This document shows positions 1 to 7,343 of a DNA stretch of 14,661 nt, piece after piece. Every line of letters begins with the position of its first letter. The stretch's first letter is position 1. A program made the translations under genes and the position numbers. The notes below the pieces were generated by a model, which saw only the letters and a program-made list of their open reading frames with translations, made no database searches and was not told the DNA's origin. This DNA comes from CAIXSC01 sp040381235 (GTDB lineage Bacteria; Planctomycetota; Planctomycetia; Pirellulales; Pirellulaceae). Where the stretch lies: contig JBEIHS010000095.1 of NCBI GenBank assembly GCA_040381235.1, positions 1-14,661 on the forward strand, read 5' to 3'.

Positions 1-155
1 GGCGCCGACACTCCAAAGTGGGCCTCGACCAGCCGGCGTTGTCGGCGGTGGGGACGGCGAATGTGCGCTGGAGGGCGAATGAAAGCGGCGCCGTGGGCGC
101 CGACACTCCAAAGTGGGCCTCGACCAGCGGGCGTTATCGACTGTGGAGACGGCAA
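1..155. repeat. Two tandem copies of a ~95-bp non-coding repeat
   Basis: Bases 1-40 recur at 96-135 with a single mismatch. Similarity then decays over the next 20 bases (41-60 versus 136-155), so the period is 95 bp. Because 95 is not a multiple of 3, this is unlikely to be a repeated coding segment. The second copy is preceded by a small hairpin: GGCGCC at 87-92 and again at 96-101 around a 3-base loop. The first copy starts with the same GGCGCC at base 1, so the array probably extends left of the window. Together with 156-241, nothing else recognisable lies in this gene-free stretch downstream of the protease gene. Confidence 0.75.
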
Positions 156-241
156 CTGCACTCATGACGCTCAAGGGTCGCGCATGCTGGCAGTTTCCGT
201 AGCCTCGGCAGATCCGCCTGCCCCGATGGCGAATACGCCGG

Positions 242-1576
242 TTAGGGACGGGCCGCGGCTGGCTCGGCGGGTAGCGTCAATTCAACTTCCAGCGTGCGCG
301 CGTCGCTCGACGTCGCGTTCCGCAAGATGGTTAACTGGACGAGTTGACCGAACTCGCATTGCTCAAGCGCTTCGAACAGGTCGTCTTGGCGGACGATCTT
401 GCGGCCGTTCAGGCCGACGATGACATCGCCGAGCCGCGTGACGCTGGTGCGGTTGGTCGCCACGCCTTGCAAGCCGGCGGAGGCCGCCGCTCCGTTGGCC
501 TCGACCCCTTGGATCATCACGCCCGACAATCCGAGTTGGTTCATGATCGCGTCGGGCGCGATGCGAACGCCGAGCACCGGCCGCACGGCGCGGCCGTACC
601 GCAGCAGCTGCGGCACGGTGCGGTTCACCATATCGACGGGAATCGCGAAGCCGATGCCCGCCGAGGCGCCGGTCGGGCTGTAAATAGCCGTATTGACCCC
701 GATGAGCCGGCCAGCGCTGTCGAGCAGCGGTCCGCCCGAGTTGCCGGGGTTGATCGCGGCATCGGTCTGGATCACCCCTTGGATCGATCGATCGCGCCGC
801 GCCGGAATCTCCCGCCCCAGCCCGCTGATGATTCCCGTGGTCAAAGTTTGATCGAGTCCAAACGGACAGCCGATGGCGAAGACGCGTTGGCCGACCTGCA
901 AATCGCGCGACGAACCAACCACGACCGGCTTCAGGCGTTCCTGCGGCGCGTCGATCTTCAGCACCGCCAAATCGCGGTCTTCCGCGAATCCCACCAACTC
1001 GGCATCCCAGGTCGACTGGTCAGCTAACGTCACGCGCCACCGCTCGCCGCCCGCGAGCACATGAAAGTTCGTGACCACATGGCCTGAAGCGTCCCAAATA
1101 AATCCGGTGCCCGTGCCGCTGGGCACCTCGACCGCGTTGAAGCCGGGCCCCAATTGCACAGTGGCGGTTCCGATGGAAACCACGGATTCCGACATCCGTT
1201 GGAACAGTTCGATCGTCGACTTCTCATCCGCCGCCAAGTCGCCCCTGGGTGTGACCATCCGGGGCGCGGCGTTCGGATCGCCGACGCGACGCTGGCCACT
1301 CCACGATTGCACCAGCGAGATGCCAACCAAGACCAGCAACACGACCAATAACGCAGCCAACAGCGGTGGCACGCCGCCTTTCGTGCCACTGCGTACCAAG
1401 TCATTGTCCACCATGCCACTGCCTCCGAAGCCGCCGATCGGGCGTGGCGGCGGATCGCTCGCCGCCGCGCGCGGTCCCCCGCCAGGCACTTCGTAGGAAG
1501 AGCCCGCAGCGGGGATGGCTGGCCGGCTGGAGGCGTCGTTAGACGGCGGATCGGCGAAAGGGTCGCTCGCGTTCAT
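242..1576 (-). CDS. htrA: Deg/HtrA-family serine protease with PDZ domain, membrane-anchored, DEG1-like
   Basis: This is a 444-residue ATP-independent trypsin-like protease, expected to degrade or refold damaged proteins in the periplasm. Residues 1-68 are a Pro/Gly/Ser-rich, probably disordered cytoplasmic segment. Residues about 70-91 form one hydrophobic membrane segment, so the catalytic part would face the periplasm. The catalytic triad is visible: His172 in TNFHVL, Asp202 in EDRDLAVL and Ser280 in GNSGGPL. A PDZ domain covers about 330-435, with the GDVIVGLNG strand at 383-391. From 125 to the end the wording closely resembles plant and cyanobacterial DEG1 as I recall it, including the TNRTSVTRLGD insertion in the PDZ and the LEQCEFG segment. 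Cys237 sits where family members usually have Asn in GNPFG. I chose the ATG at 1576; an upstream in-frame TTG at 1708 would add 44 residues lacking any recognisable feature. No clear Shine-Dalgarno sequence is seen. The gene is divergent from the cytochrome gene. Confidence 0.93.
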   Translation of the reverse strand: MNASDPFADPPSNDASSRPAIPAAGSSYEVPGGGPRAAASDPPPRPIGGFGGSGMVDNDLVRSGTKGGVPPLLAALLVVLLVLVGISLVQSWSGQRRVGDPNAAPRMVTPRGDLAADEKSTIELFQRMSESVVSIGTATVQLGPGFNAVEVPSGTGTGFIWDASGHVVTNFHVLAGGERWRVTLADQSTWDAELVGFAEDRDLAVLKIDAPQERLKPVVVGSSRDLQVGQRVFAIGCPFGLDQTLTTGIISGLGREIPARRDRSIQGVIQTDAAINPGNSGGPLLDSAGRLIGVNTAIYSPTGASAGIGFAIPVDMVNRTVPQLLRYGRAVRPVLGVRIAPDAIMNQLGLSGVMIQGVEANGAAASAGLQGVATNRTSVTRLGDVIVGLNGRKIVRQDDLFEALEQCEFGQLVQLTILRNATSSDARTLEVELTLPAEPAAARP

Positions 1577-1795
1577 GTTGACACGAACCCGGACAACGGT
1601 TGTGATAGATGATCCCCAATCGTATCGCTGCGGCCGCCGCAGGGCAAAGGGCCGCGTCCACAGCCGACGTATCGCCACGCTCGCTCCGACGCTCCGCTGT
1701 TTTTCCAATCGTCCTAACGTCCCACCGTCTTGCCGTTCAATCGTCCCGCCGCATCGTCATTTTCCGTGCCGAGTCGCTTTCCCAGCACATCCTTC

Positions 1796-4636
1796 ATGGC
1801 TGTTCCATTCATGCCCGCTCGACCCTTGTCCGTTGTCTTTCTCGCGGCATTTTCGCTGCTAGGCTCGGTCTCCACGGCGACTGTCGGTTTCGCGGAGGGG
1901 CCGGCGGGCGGCGCCGCGGTTCGGCCTGGCCACGCGATCGTGTCGAGCTTCGAACGTTTCCACGCGGCTGACGGGGCCGATCTGACGCGTGGCGGGCAGT
2001 TGTTGCTCGGGGAGCTGAACTGTGTGGCCTGCCACGCGGCCGAGGGGCTGGCGGCCACAACGGTCGCTGCGAAGAAGGCGCCGATACTCGACCACGTCGG
2101 CAAACGCGTCCGTCCCGAATTCCTGCGCGAATTTCTGCTCGACCCGCAAGCCGCGAAGCCGGGAACAACCATGCCGCACGTTTTGGCTGGAGGATCCGAC
2201 GCCGAGCGTGCCGCTCAGGCGGAATCGCTCGTCCATTTCCTGTCGCTCACCGGGGCGCTGGTTGAAGGGTCCGCCACGGCTCCGGCCGTGAAACGGGGCG
2301 AACAGTTGTTCCATCAGATCGGCTGCGTCGCGTGCCACGATCGGCAGACGCCGGGCGCCGAGTCCCTGCCCGACTCCGTGCCGCTCGGCACGCTGAGCAA
2401 AAAATACAGCCTGCCGTCATTGCAGCAATTTCTGGCCGAACCGCTGGCGGTTCGACCGTCAGGTCGCATGCCGCATTTGAACCTGACGGCGGAAGAATCG
2501 CGCGATGTGGCCGCCTACTTGCTCCGCGACCTGCCGATGTCCGCGAATCTGCGATTCACCTACTACGAGGGCCGTTGGGACAAGCTGCCGGATTTCGCCG
2601 CGTTGACGCCGAAGAGTTCCGGCACGTCAACCGGCTTCGCGCTCGCGCAGGGCCGCGGCGACGATTTCGCCTTGCGGTTCGAAGGTTTCGTGCAAATCCC
2701 GCGGGACGGACAATACCTGTTCCGGATCGGCTCGGACGATGGCTCGCGGTTGCTGATCGACGGCCGCGAAGTGGCTCGCGTTGACGGGATCCATCCGTTG
2801 CAGTTTGGCGAGGGGCGGGTCGAACTGAAGGCGGGCCCGCGGAAGCTGACCGTCGAATACTTTGAACAGGGCGGTGGCGAGGAACTGCAGGCGGAAATCG
2901 AGGGGCCGGGGTTGGCGCGCCAGCCGCTCGAGTCGCTCGTGACGCTCGACGCCACCCCGCCCGCGACCGCTCGCTTGCGGCAGTTTGTCGCCGACCCCGC
3001 CAAGGCGGAAGAAGGCCGCAAGCTGTTCCAGAAGCTCAACTGTGTCGCCTGCCATGCCTTGGGGAAACAGTCCGAGCCGGCTGCCTCCGCCCCGCGACTC
3101 GCGGCGCTCAACCCCGATCGCGGCTGCCTCGGCAATCAGCCCGATCCGCTCGGCGCGATCACGCCCCGATTCGCGTTATCGACGCGGCAGACAGCGGCGT
3201 TGCGGGCGGCTCTGAAGGCGGTTTCCGTCGGCGGCGGCGCGGCGGATTCCGCCACCGACGCGATCGACCGGACACTCACCGCGTTCAATTGCTACTCGTG
3301 CCATCAACGCGGCGGCAAAGGCGGCGTGGTGGAAGCGCGGAACGCCTCGTTCGTCACCAACCAGCCGGAAATGGGTGACGAAGGGCGAATCCCCCCCCAC
3401 CTGACGGGCGTGGGCGCTAAACTGACCGCCGAATGGCTCGGACATGTCTTCAACAACGGCGCCAAAGACCGGCCGTACATGTTCACGCGGATGCCGAAGT
3501 TTGGCGCCGCCAACGTCGGCCATTTGGTGGCGGCGCTCGCGGCGGCCGATCCCGAACCCGCCTATCGCCGGCCGGCCGTCGCCGTGTCGCCTGGCGGGCT
3601 CAAGGCGACGGGACGCAAGCTGGTCGGCGCGCAAGGCTTTTCATGCATCAAGTGCCACACTTGGGGCAACATCCCGGCGACCGGCATCCAGTCGATCGGC
3701 ATGACAACGATGGTGCGGCGGCTCCGCGAACCGTGGTTCCATGCCTACCTGCTCGACCCGCCCTCGTTCCGTCCAGGCACTCGCATGCCCTCGGCTTGGC
3801 CCATGGGCCAAACGTTGCTTCCGAATGTGCTTAACGGCGACACCCAACAGCAAATCCACTCCGTCTGGGCGTTCCTGTCCGATGGCGACAAAGCCACCGT
3901 GCCGCTCGGACTCGGGCGCGATCCGATCGAGCTGATCGCCGACACCGAGCCGGTGATGTATCGGAATTTCATCGAAGGGGCCGGACCGCGGGCGATCGGC
4001 GTCGGCTATCCGCAGAAACTGAATCTGGCGTTCGACGCCAACGACTTGCGACTCGCGCTGGTCTGGCAAGGGGCCTTTATCGACGCCACCCGCCACTGGA
4101 CCGACCGCGGCGTCGGTTTCCAAGCGCCGCTGGGCGACAACGTGTGGAAACTGCCCGCTGGCGTCTCGTTCGCGAATCTCGAGTCCCCGGAAGCGACGTG
4201 GCCCAGCCAGCCCGCGCGGGAACTCGGAGCCAAATTCCGCGGCTACCGGTTGAACGCCGCGCGGGAACCCGTTTTCAGCTACGAGATCGCCGGTCTGCGA
4301 ATCGAGGACCACCCGCGTCCCCTGGCCGGCTCGGCCATGGAAGGCGGCCGAATCGTCCGCACACTGGTCGCGACGCGGTTGGAACCGTCCGCTCGCGGCA
4401 CAGCCCCGCCGGCCGCGCCAAACAACGGCGCCCAGACTTGGTTCCGCGCGGCCGCGGGCGGCAAAATCGAACCGCTCGCCGGCGGCGGCTTTTTGGTCGA
4501 CAACCAGTACCGCGTGAAAGTCGCGGTCGCCAAAGAAACCGCGATCGTTCGCCACCGCGGCAATCAACAGGAAGTCGTCGTCCCGCTCCCCGCCACGGGC
4601 GGACCGGTCACGATCATTCAAGAACTCCAGTGGTAA
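1796..4636 (+). CDS. Secreted pentahaem c-type cytochrome with internal PA14 domain
   Basis: This 946-residue protein begins with a signal peptide (Arg9, hydrophobic stretch 11-31, likely cleavage near GFA-EG at 33-34), so it should act in the periplasm. Five CxxCH haem c attachment motifs are present at residues 76-80, 177-181, 416-420, 499-503 and 617-621. Candidate distal Met ligands follow four of them (MPH at 126, MPH at 225, MPK at 566, MPS at 664); none is evident for the third. Between haems 2 and 3, about 250-372, lies a PA14-type beta domain (FTYYEG, IPRDGQYLFRIGSDDGSRLLIDG, TVEYFEQGGGEELQ), a fold often linked to carbohydrate binding. Residues 700-946 are beta-rich and I do not recognise them. 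The stop lies 30 bp before the beta-propeller gene, suggesting one transcript and electron transfer from that partner. The start is uncertain: ATG at 1811 also gives a signal peptide, while TTG at 1730 would bury it. Confidence 0.9.
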   Translation: MAVPFMPARPLSVVFLAAFSLLGSVSTATVGFAEGPAGGAAVRPGHAIVSSFERFHAADGADLTRGGQLLLGELNCVACHAAEGLAATTVAAKKAPILDHVGKRVRPEFLREFLLDPQAAKPGTTMPHVLAGGSDAERAAQAESLVHFLSLTGALVEGSATAPAVKRGEQLFHQIGCVACHDRQTPGAESLPDSVPLGTLSKKYSLPSLQQFLAEPLAVRPSGRMPHLNLTAEESRDVAAYLLRDLPMSANLRFTYYEGRWDKLPDFAALTPKSSGTSTGFALAQGRGDDFALRFEGFVQIPRDGQYLFRIGSDDGSRLLIDGREVARVDGIHPLQFGEGRVELKAGPRKLTVEYFEQGGGEELQAEIEGPGLARQPLESLVTLDATPPATARLRQFVADPAKAEEGRKLFQKLNCVACHALGKQSEPAASAPRLAALNPDRGCLGNQPDPLGAITPRFALSTRQTAALRAALKAVSVGGGAADSATDAIDRTLTAFNCYSCHQRGGKGGVVEARNASFVTNQPEMGDEGRIPPHLTGVGAKLTAEWLGHVFNNGAKDRPYMFTRMPKFGAANVGHLVAALAAADPEPAYRRPAVAVSPGGLKATGRKLVGAQGFSCIKCHTWGNIPATGIQSIGMTTMVRRLREPWFHAYLLDPPSFRPGTRMPSAWPMGQTLLPNVLNGDTQQQIHSVWAFLSDGDKATVPLGLGRDPIELIADTEPVMYRNFIEGAGPRAIGVGYPQKLNLAFDANDLRLALVWQGAFIDATRHWTDRGVGFQAPLGDNVWKLPAGVSFANLESPEATWPSQPARELGAKFRGYRLNAAREPVFSYEIAGLRIEDHPRPLAGSAMEGGRIVRTLVATRLEPSARGTAPPAAPNNGAQTWFRAAAGGKIEPLAGGGFLVDNQYRVKVAVAKETAIVRHRGNQQEVVVPLPATGGPVTIIQELQW
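2543..2911 (+). other. PA14-like domain within the cytochrome gene
   Basis: Residues about 250-372 of the cytochrome show the PA14 pattern: an FTYYEG entry strand, a central IPRDGQYLFRIGSDDGSRL segment with a putative metal-binding acidic pair (DD at 314-315), LLIDGREV, and a closing KLTVEYFEQGGGEEL. PA14 domains commonly bind glycans in secreted enzymes, so this may target the cytochrome to polysaccharide. That binding role is inferred. Confidence 0.8.
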
Positions 4637-4666
4637 CCCTGACGCCCTGCCCTCCTCAATTTGGAA

Positions 4667-6229
4667 ATGAGAGCCATGTCGCTTCGACTTTCCCGCTTCC
4701 CGTCATTGGCAGCGCGTTGTCTGCCGTCCCGCCGTTTTGCCTTAAGGGTGCTGGCCGCGACGGCGCTCGCGGCGTTGGTCGCGTCGCCATCGGCCGAGCG
4801 GCCGGCGTTCGGTCAAGCGGCGGCCAAGCCGGCGGCGCCGAAGGAGGAGGATTACTATCGAATCGTCGGCCTGCCGATTCCCGAAGGCGTGGTGCTCGAA
4901 GCGGGCGGCCTTGAGTTGTTGCCGGACAATCGGCTAGCCGTATCGTCGCGGCGCGGCGAGATTTGGACGGTCGACCGGCCGGACGCGGACAAGCCCGAGG
5001 ATGTCAAGTTCACCCGGTTCGCTTCGGGTCTTCATGAGGTTCTGGGCTTGGCCTACCGCAACGGTTGGCTGTACGCGACGCAGCGGTGCGAAGTGTCGCG
5101 GTTAAAAGATATCGATGGCGATGGCCAGGCCGAGCAGTTCGAGACGGTCAGCGATGGCTGGGAGATCAATGGCGACTATCACGAATACGCCTTCGGTTCG
5201 AAATTCGATCGCGAAGGGAATCTGTGGGTGGTGCTCTGTTTGACCGGCTCGTTCAGCAGCGAGGTCAAGTTCCGCGGTTGGTGCCTGCGGATTGGACCTG
5301 ACGGCAAAGCGATTCCCACGGTGAGCGGCTTGCGATCGCCGGGCGGAGTCGGCGCCAACCTGGCGGGCGACATGTTTTACACGGACAACCAAGGGCCGTG
5401 GAACGGCACCTGCAGCCTCAAGGCGCTGACGCCCGGCACGTTTGTGGGCCATCCGGGCGGCAATCGCTGGTATGACCTTGCGCCCAACATGGGAAAGCGG
5501 CCCGCCGAGCCGAAGTCAGGCAGCCGTATGGCGGACGAGGCGGCGCGGATTCCCGAACTGGTGCCGCCAGCGGTCTATTTTCCCTACGGAAAGATGGGGC
5601 AATCGGCGAGCGGCATCGCCTGCGACACCACGGGGGGCAAATTCGGTCCGTTCGCGGGCCAACTGTTTGTCGGCGACCAGACGCACAGCACCGTGATGCG
5701 GGTCGTGCTGGAAAAGGTGAACGGCCGGTACCAGGGGGCCTGCATTCCCTTCAAGGCCGGATTCGGTTCGGGCAATTTGTCGCTTTTGATGTCGCCCGAG
5801 GGGCAGTTGTACGTGGGCGGAACCAACCGCGGTTGGGGCTCGCGCGGTTCGAAGCCGTTCGCGCTCGAGCGGCTGGCATGGACCGGCAAAGTGCCGTTCG
5901 AGATCCACGAAATGCGGGCGCGTCCGGACGGCTTCGAGCTGACCTTTACACAGCCTGTCGATCCGCGAACGGCGGCTGATCCGGCCTCTTATTCAATGTC
6001 GACCTATACGTATATTTATCATTCCAGTTATGGCAGCCCCGAGGTCGACGGCACCAAGCCGGCGATCGTCAGCGCCCAGGTTGACCCGTCCGGGAAAAGC
6101 GTCCGCTTGGTTATTGATAAACCGCAGATCGGCCATGTGCACGAGTTGCACTTGGACGGCGTGCGAAACCGCGATGGCGCGCCGCTGCTCCATCCGGTCG
6201 CCTATTACACGCTCAACTATCTTCCGTAA
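4667..6229 (+). CDS. Secreted beta-propeller protein of the PVC-type dehydrogenase family
   Basis: This 520-residue protein has a signal peptide: Arg-rich 7-27, hydrophobic 28-40, cleavage probably near FGQA at 48-51. Residues about 63-410 look like a six-bladed propeller related to sugar and sorbosone dehydrogenases and to the putative membrane-bound dehydrogenase domain of Pirellula and Verrucomicrobium. Typical marks are RLKDIDGDGQAEQFETVSDGW at 145-165, resembling a calcium-binding DxDGDG loop, then HEYAFGSKFDREGNLWV and PGGVGANLAGDMFYTDNQG. Residues 411-520 form a C-terminal beta-sandwich-like region (FELTFTQPVDP, VHELHLDGVRNRDG). In many relatives, propeller and CxxCH haem domain are fused. 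Here there is no CxxCH, and the haem protein is the gene immediately upstream, so the two probably cooperate in oxidising an unknown substrate. ATG at 4676 is an alternative start, preceded by a weak GAGAG. Confidence 0.82.
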   Translation: MRAMSLRLSRFPSLAARCLPSRRFALRVLAATALAALVASPSAERPAFGQAAAKPAAPKEEDYYRIVGLPIPEGVVLEAGGLELLPDNRLAVSSRRGEIWTVDRPDADKPEDVKFTRFASGLHEVLGLAYRNGWLYATQRCEVSRLKDIDGDGQAEQFETVSDGWEINGDYHEYAFGSKFDREGNLWVVLCLTGSFSSEVKFRGWCLRIGPDGKAIPTVSGLRSPGGVGANLAGDMFYTDNQGPWNGTCSLKALTPGTFVGHPGGNRWYDLAPNMGKRPAEPKSGSRMADEAARIPELVPPAVYFPYGKMGQSASGIACDTTGGKFGPFAGQLFVGDQTHSTVMRVVLEKVNGRYQGACIPFKAGFGSGNLSLLMSPEGQLYVGGTNRGWGSRGSKPFALERLAWTGKVPFEIHEMRARPDGFELTFTQPVDPRTAADPASYSMSTYTYIYHSSYGSPEVDGTKPAIVSAQVDPSGKSVRLVIDKPQIGHVHELHLDGVRNRDGAPLLHPVAYYTLNYLP

Positions 6230-6258
6230 GCGTCTGACGCTGGAACACCGGCCTTGAT

Positions 6259-7206
6259 ATGTATAAGAAAGAATGCCACATCATCCCCCGCGACTGCCCG
6301 GCCAACGGCTTGCGGCTCGATCGCGTCATCCAGGGGATGTGCGGCTTGCCACGGGCCCAAGTGGCCGGCATGTTCGACCATGGTTGCGTCCATGTGAATG
6401 GCTGCCTGAGTGTGTTTCCCGGCCAAAAGGTGCTGACCGGCGACAAAATCGAGCTCACGTACGAGCTGGGCCGCGGCTATCCGGCCCGGTTGCCGCGGCG
6501 GCGCCAGTACGGCTTCGATTTGGTTTTCGAGGACCGCTATCTGTTGGTGGTGCAAAAACCGGCCGGGCTGCTGACGGTCCCCACGCGCCGCGAGGAGACC
6601 GACACGTTGGTCGCCCGAGTCGCCCGCTATGTCCGCGACACGACGGGCGATCGCGAAGTGTTCCACGCCCACCGGTTGGACCGCGAAGTGTCCGGCTTGT
6701 TGGTCTTCGGCCGGACCGAACCGTTGGCCGCCGCGCTCCGCGACCAATTCGCGGCCAATAAACCCGAGCGGCTGTACATGGCGTTGGTGGCGGGCACGGT
6801 ATTGCCGGGCGAACCGCTGGGGACCCAGGGGACCTTTTCGTCGCTCCTGGCCACCGACTCCGACCTGAACCGTTTCTCGACCGACGACTCTTCGATCGGA
6901 CAGCGAGCGGTGACGCATTACCGCGTGCTTCGCCGGTTTGCCGACACGACCCTGGTGCAGATTTGGTTGGAGACGGGGCGGCGGAACCAAATCCGCGTGC
7001 ATTTCGCCGAATCCGGCCATCCGGTGTTGGGGGATCGTCGGTACGAGCCAACGCGGGCTCGGCATCCGATGTGGCCATTCCCCCGGGTGGCGCTTCATGC
7101 CAAGCAACTCGGGTTCATCCATCCTGTCTCCCGCAAGCTGCTCAAGTTCACCTCGCCTTGGCCGGCCGAGATGGATCACTTCCTGGCCGCGATGGACGCC
7201 GCATAG
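6259..7206 (+). CDS. RluA-family RNA pseudouridine synthase with S4 domain
   Basis: The 315-residue protein converts specific uridines to pseudouridine, most likely in 23S rRNA or tRNA, in the cytoplasm. An S4 RNA-binding domain covers about 17-68 (LRLDRVIQG, VHVNG, GDKIEL). The catalytic domain covers about 84-305. Its signature HRLDREVSGLLVF at 138-150 carries the catalytic Asp141, followed by ETGRRNQIRVHF at 238-249, HPVLGDRRY at 254-262 and ALHAKQLGFIHP at 278-289. Length and domain order match RluA/RluC/RluD-type enzymes, but I cannot assign the exact target position. The ATG at 6259 lies 29 bp after the propeller stop, without a convincing Shine-Dalgarno sequence, so it may be translated from the same message. 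Functionally it appears unrelated to the cytochrome pair. Confidence 0.93.
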   Translation: MYKKECHIIPRDCPANGLRLDRVIQGMCGLPRAQVAGMFDHGCVHVNGCLSVFPGQKVLTGDKIELTYELGRGYPARLPRRRQYGFDLVFEDRYLLVVQKPAGLLTVPTRREETDTLVARVARYVRDTTGDREVFHAHRLDREVSGLLVFGRTEPLAAALRDQFAANKPERLYMALVAGTVLPGEPLGTQGTFSSLLATDSDLNRFSTDDSSIGQRAVTHYRVLRRFADTTLVQIWLETGRRNQIRVHFAESGHPVLGDRRYEPTRARHPMWPFPRVALHAKQLGFIHPVSRKLLKFTSPWPAEMDHFLAAMDAA

Positions 7207-7215
7207 CAGCGCGAC

Positions 7216-7245
7216 TTTCCCTCCCTAAGCCGTTTCTGCTATAGT
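7216..7245 (+). promoter_or_regulatory. Candidate promoter for the HEAT-like protein gene
   Basis: A good -10-like box TATAGT lies at 7240-7245 in an AT-rich patch, uncommon in this GC-rich DNA. The -35 region is weak (TTTCCC at 7216-7221, 18-bp spacer). Transcription would start near 7252 and give a leader of about 90 nt before the ATG at 7344. Confidence 0.4.
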
Positions 7246-7271
7246 ATTTTTCGTCCACATTGGCCCGCTCG

Positions 7272-7313
7272 GGTCGAAAGGGTAAAGCGGCCGTCGTTCC
7301 CGGCCGTCCGACC
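7272..7313 (+). promoter_or_regulatory. Foldable 5' leader (nested stem)
   Basis: An outer stem pairs GGTCG (7272-7276) with CGACC (7309-7313). Inside it, CGGCCG at 7288-7293 can pair with the identical self-complementary CGGCCG at 7301-7306 across a 7-base loop. The structure lies between the candidate TATAGT promoter box and the ribosome binding site of the next gene, so it would be in the transcribed leader. A regulatory role is inferred; I match it to no known riboswitch. Confidence 0.35.
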
Positions 7314-7329
7314 AAAATGGCCAATGATC

Positions 7330-7334
7330 GAGGG
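7330..7334 (+). promoter_or_regulatory. Shine-Dalgarno GAGGG deciding the 7344 start
   Basis: GAGGG at 7330-7334 sits 9 bases before the ATG at 7344. It favours that start over the in-frame ATG at 7317 and TTG at 7260. Confidence 0.6.
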
Positions 7335-7343
7335 TTCGTTCCT

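Noticed and set aside
61..423. Short plus-strand frame beginning in the left-edge repeat
   Set aside because: It runs through the non-triplet tandem repeat and into the antisense of the protease 3' end, with low-complexity Arg-rich translation.
1577..1795. Promoters in the gap between htrA and the cytochrome gene
   Set aside because: I looked on both strands, but no pair of boxes with suitable spacing stood out, so none is annotated although divergent promoters are expected here.
3641..4621. 326-codon minus-strand frame opposite the cytochrome 3' half
   Set aside because: GC-rich DNA leaves opposite frames open. The plus strand encodes CxxCH motifs throughout this region, and the minus translation has no recognisable domain.
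6217..7179. 320-codon minus-strand frame opposite the pseudouridine synthase
   Set aside because: The plus strand has clear S4 and HRLDR signatures; the minus frame is a compositional shadow.
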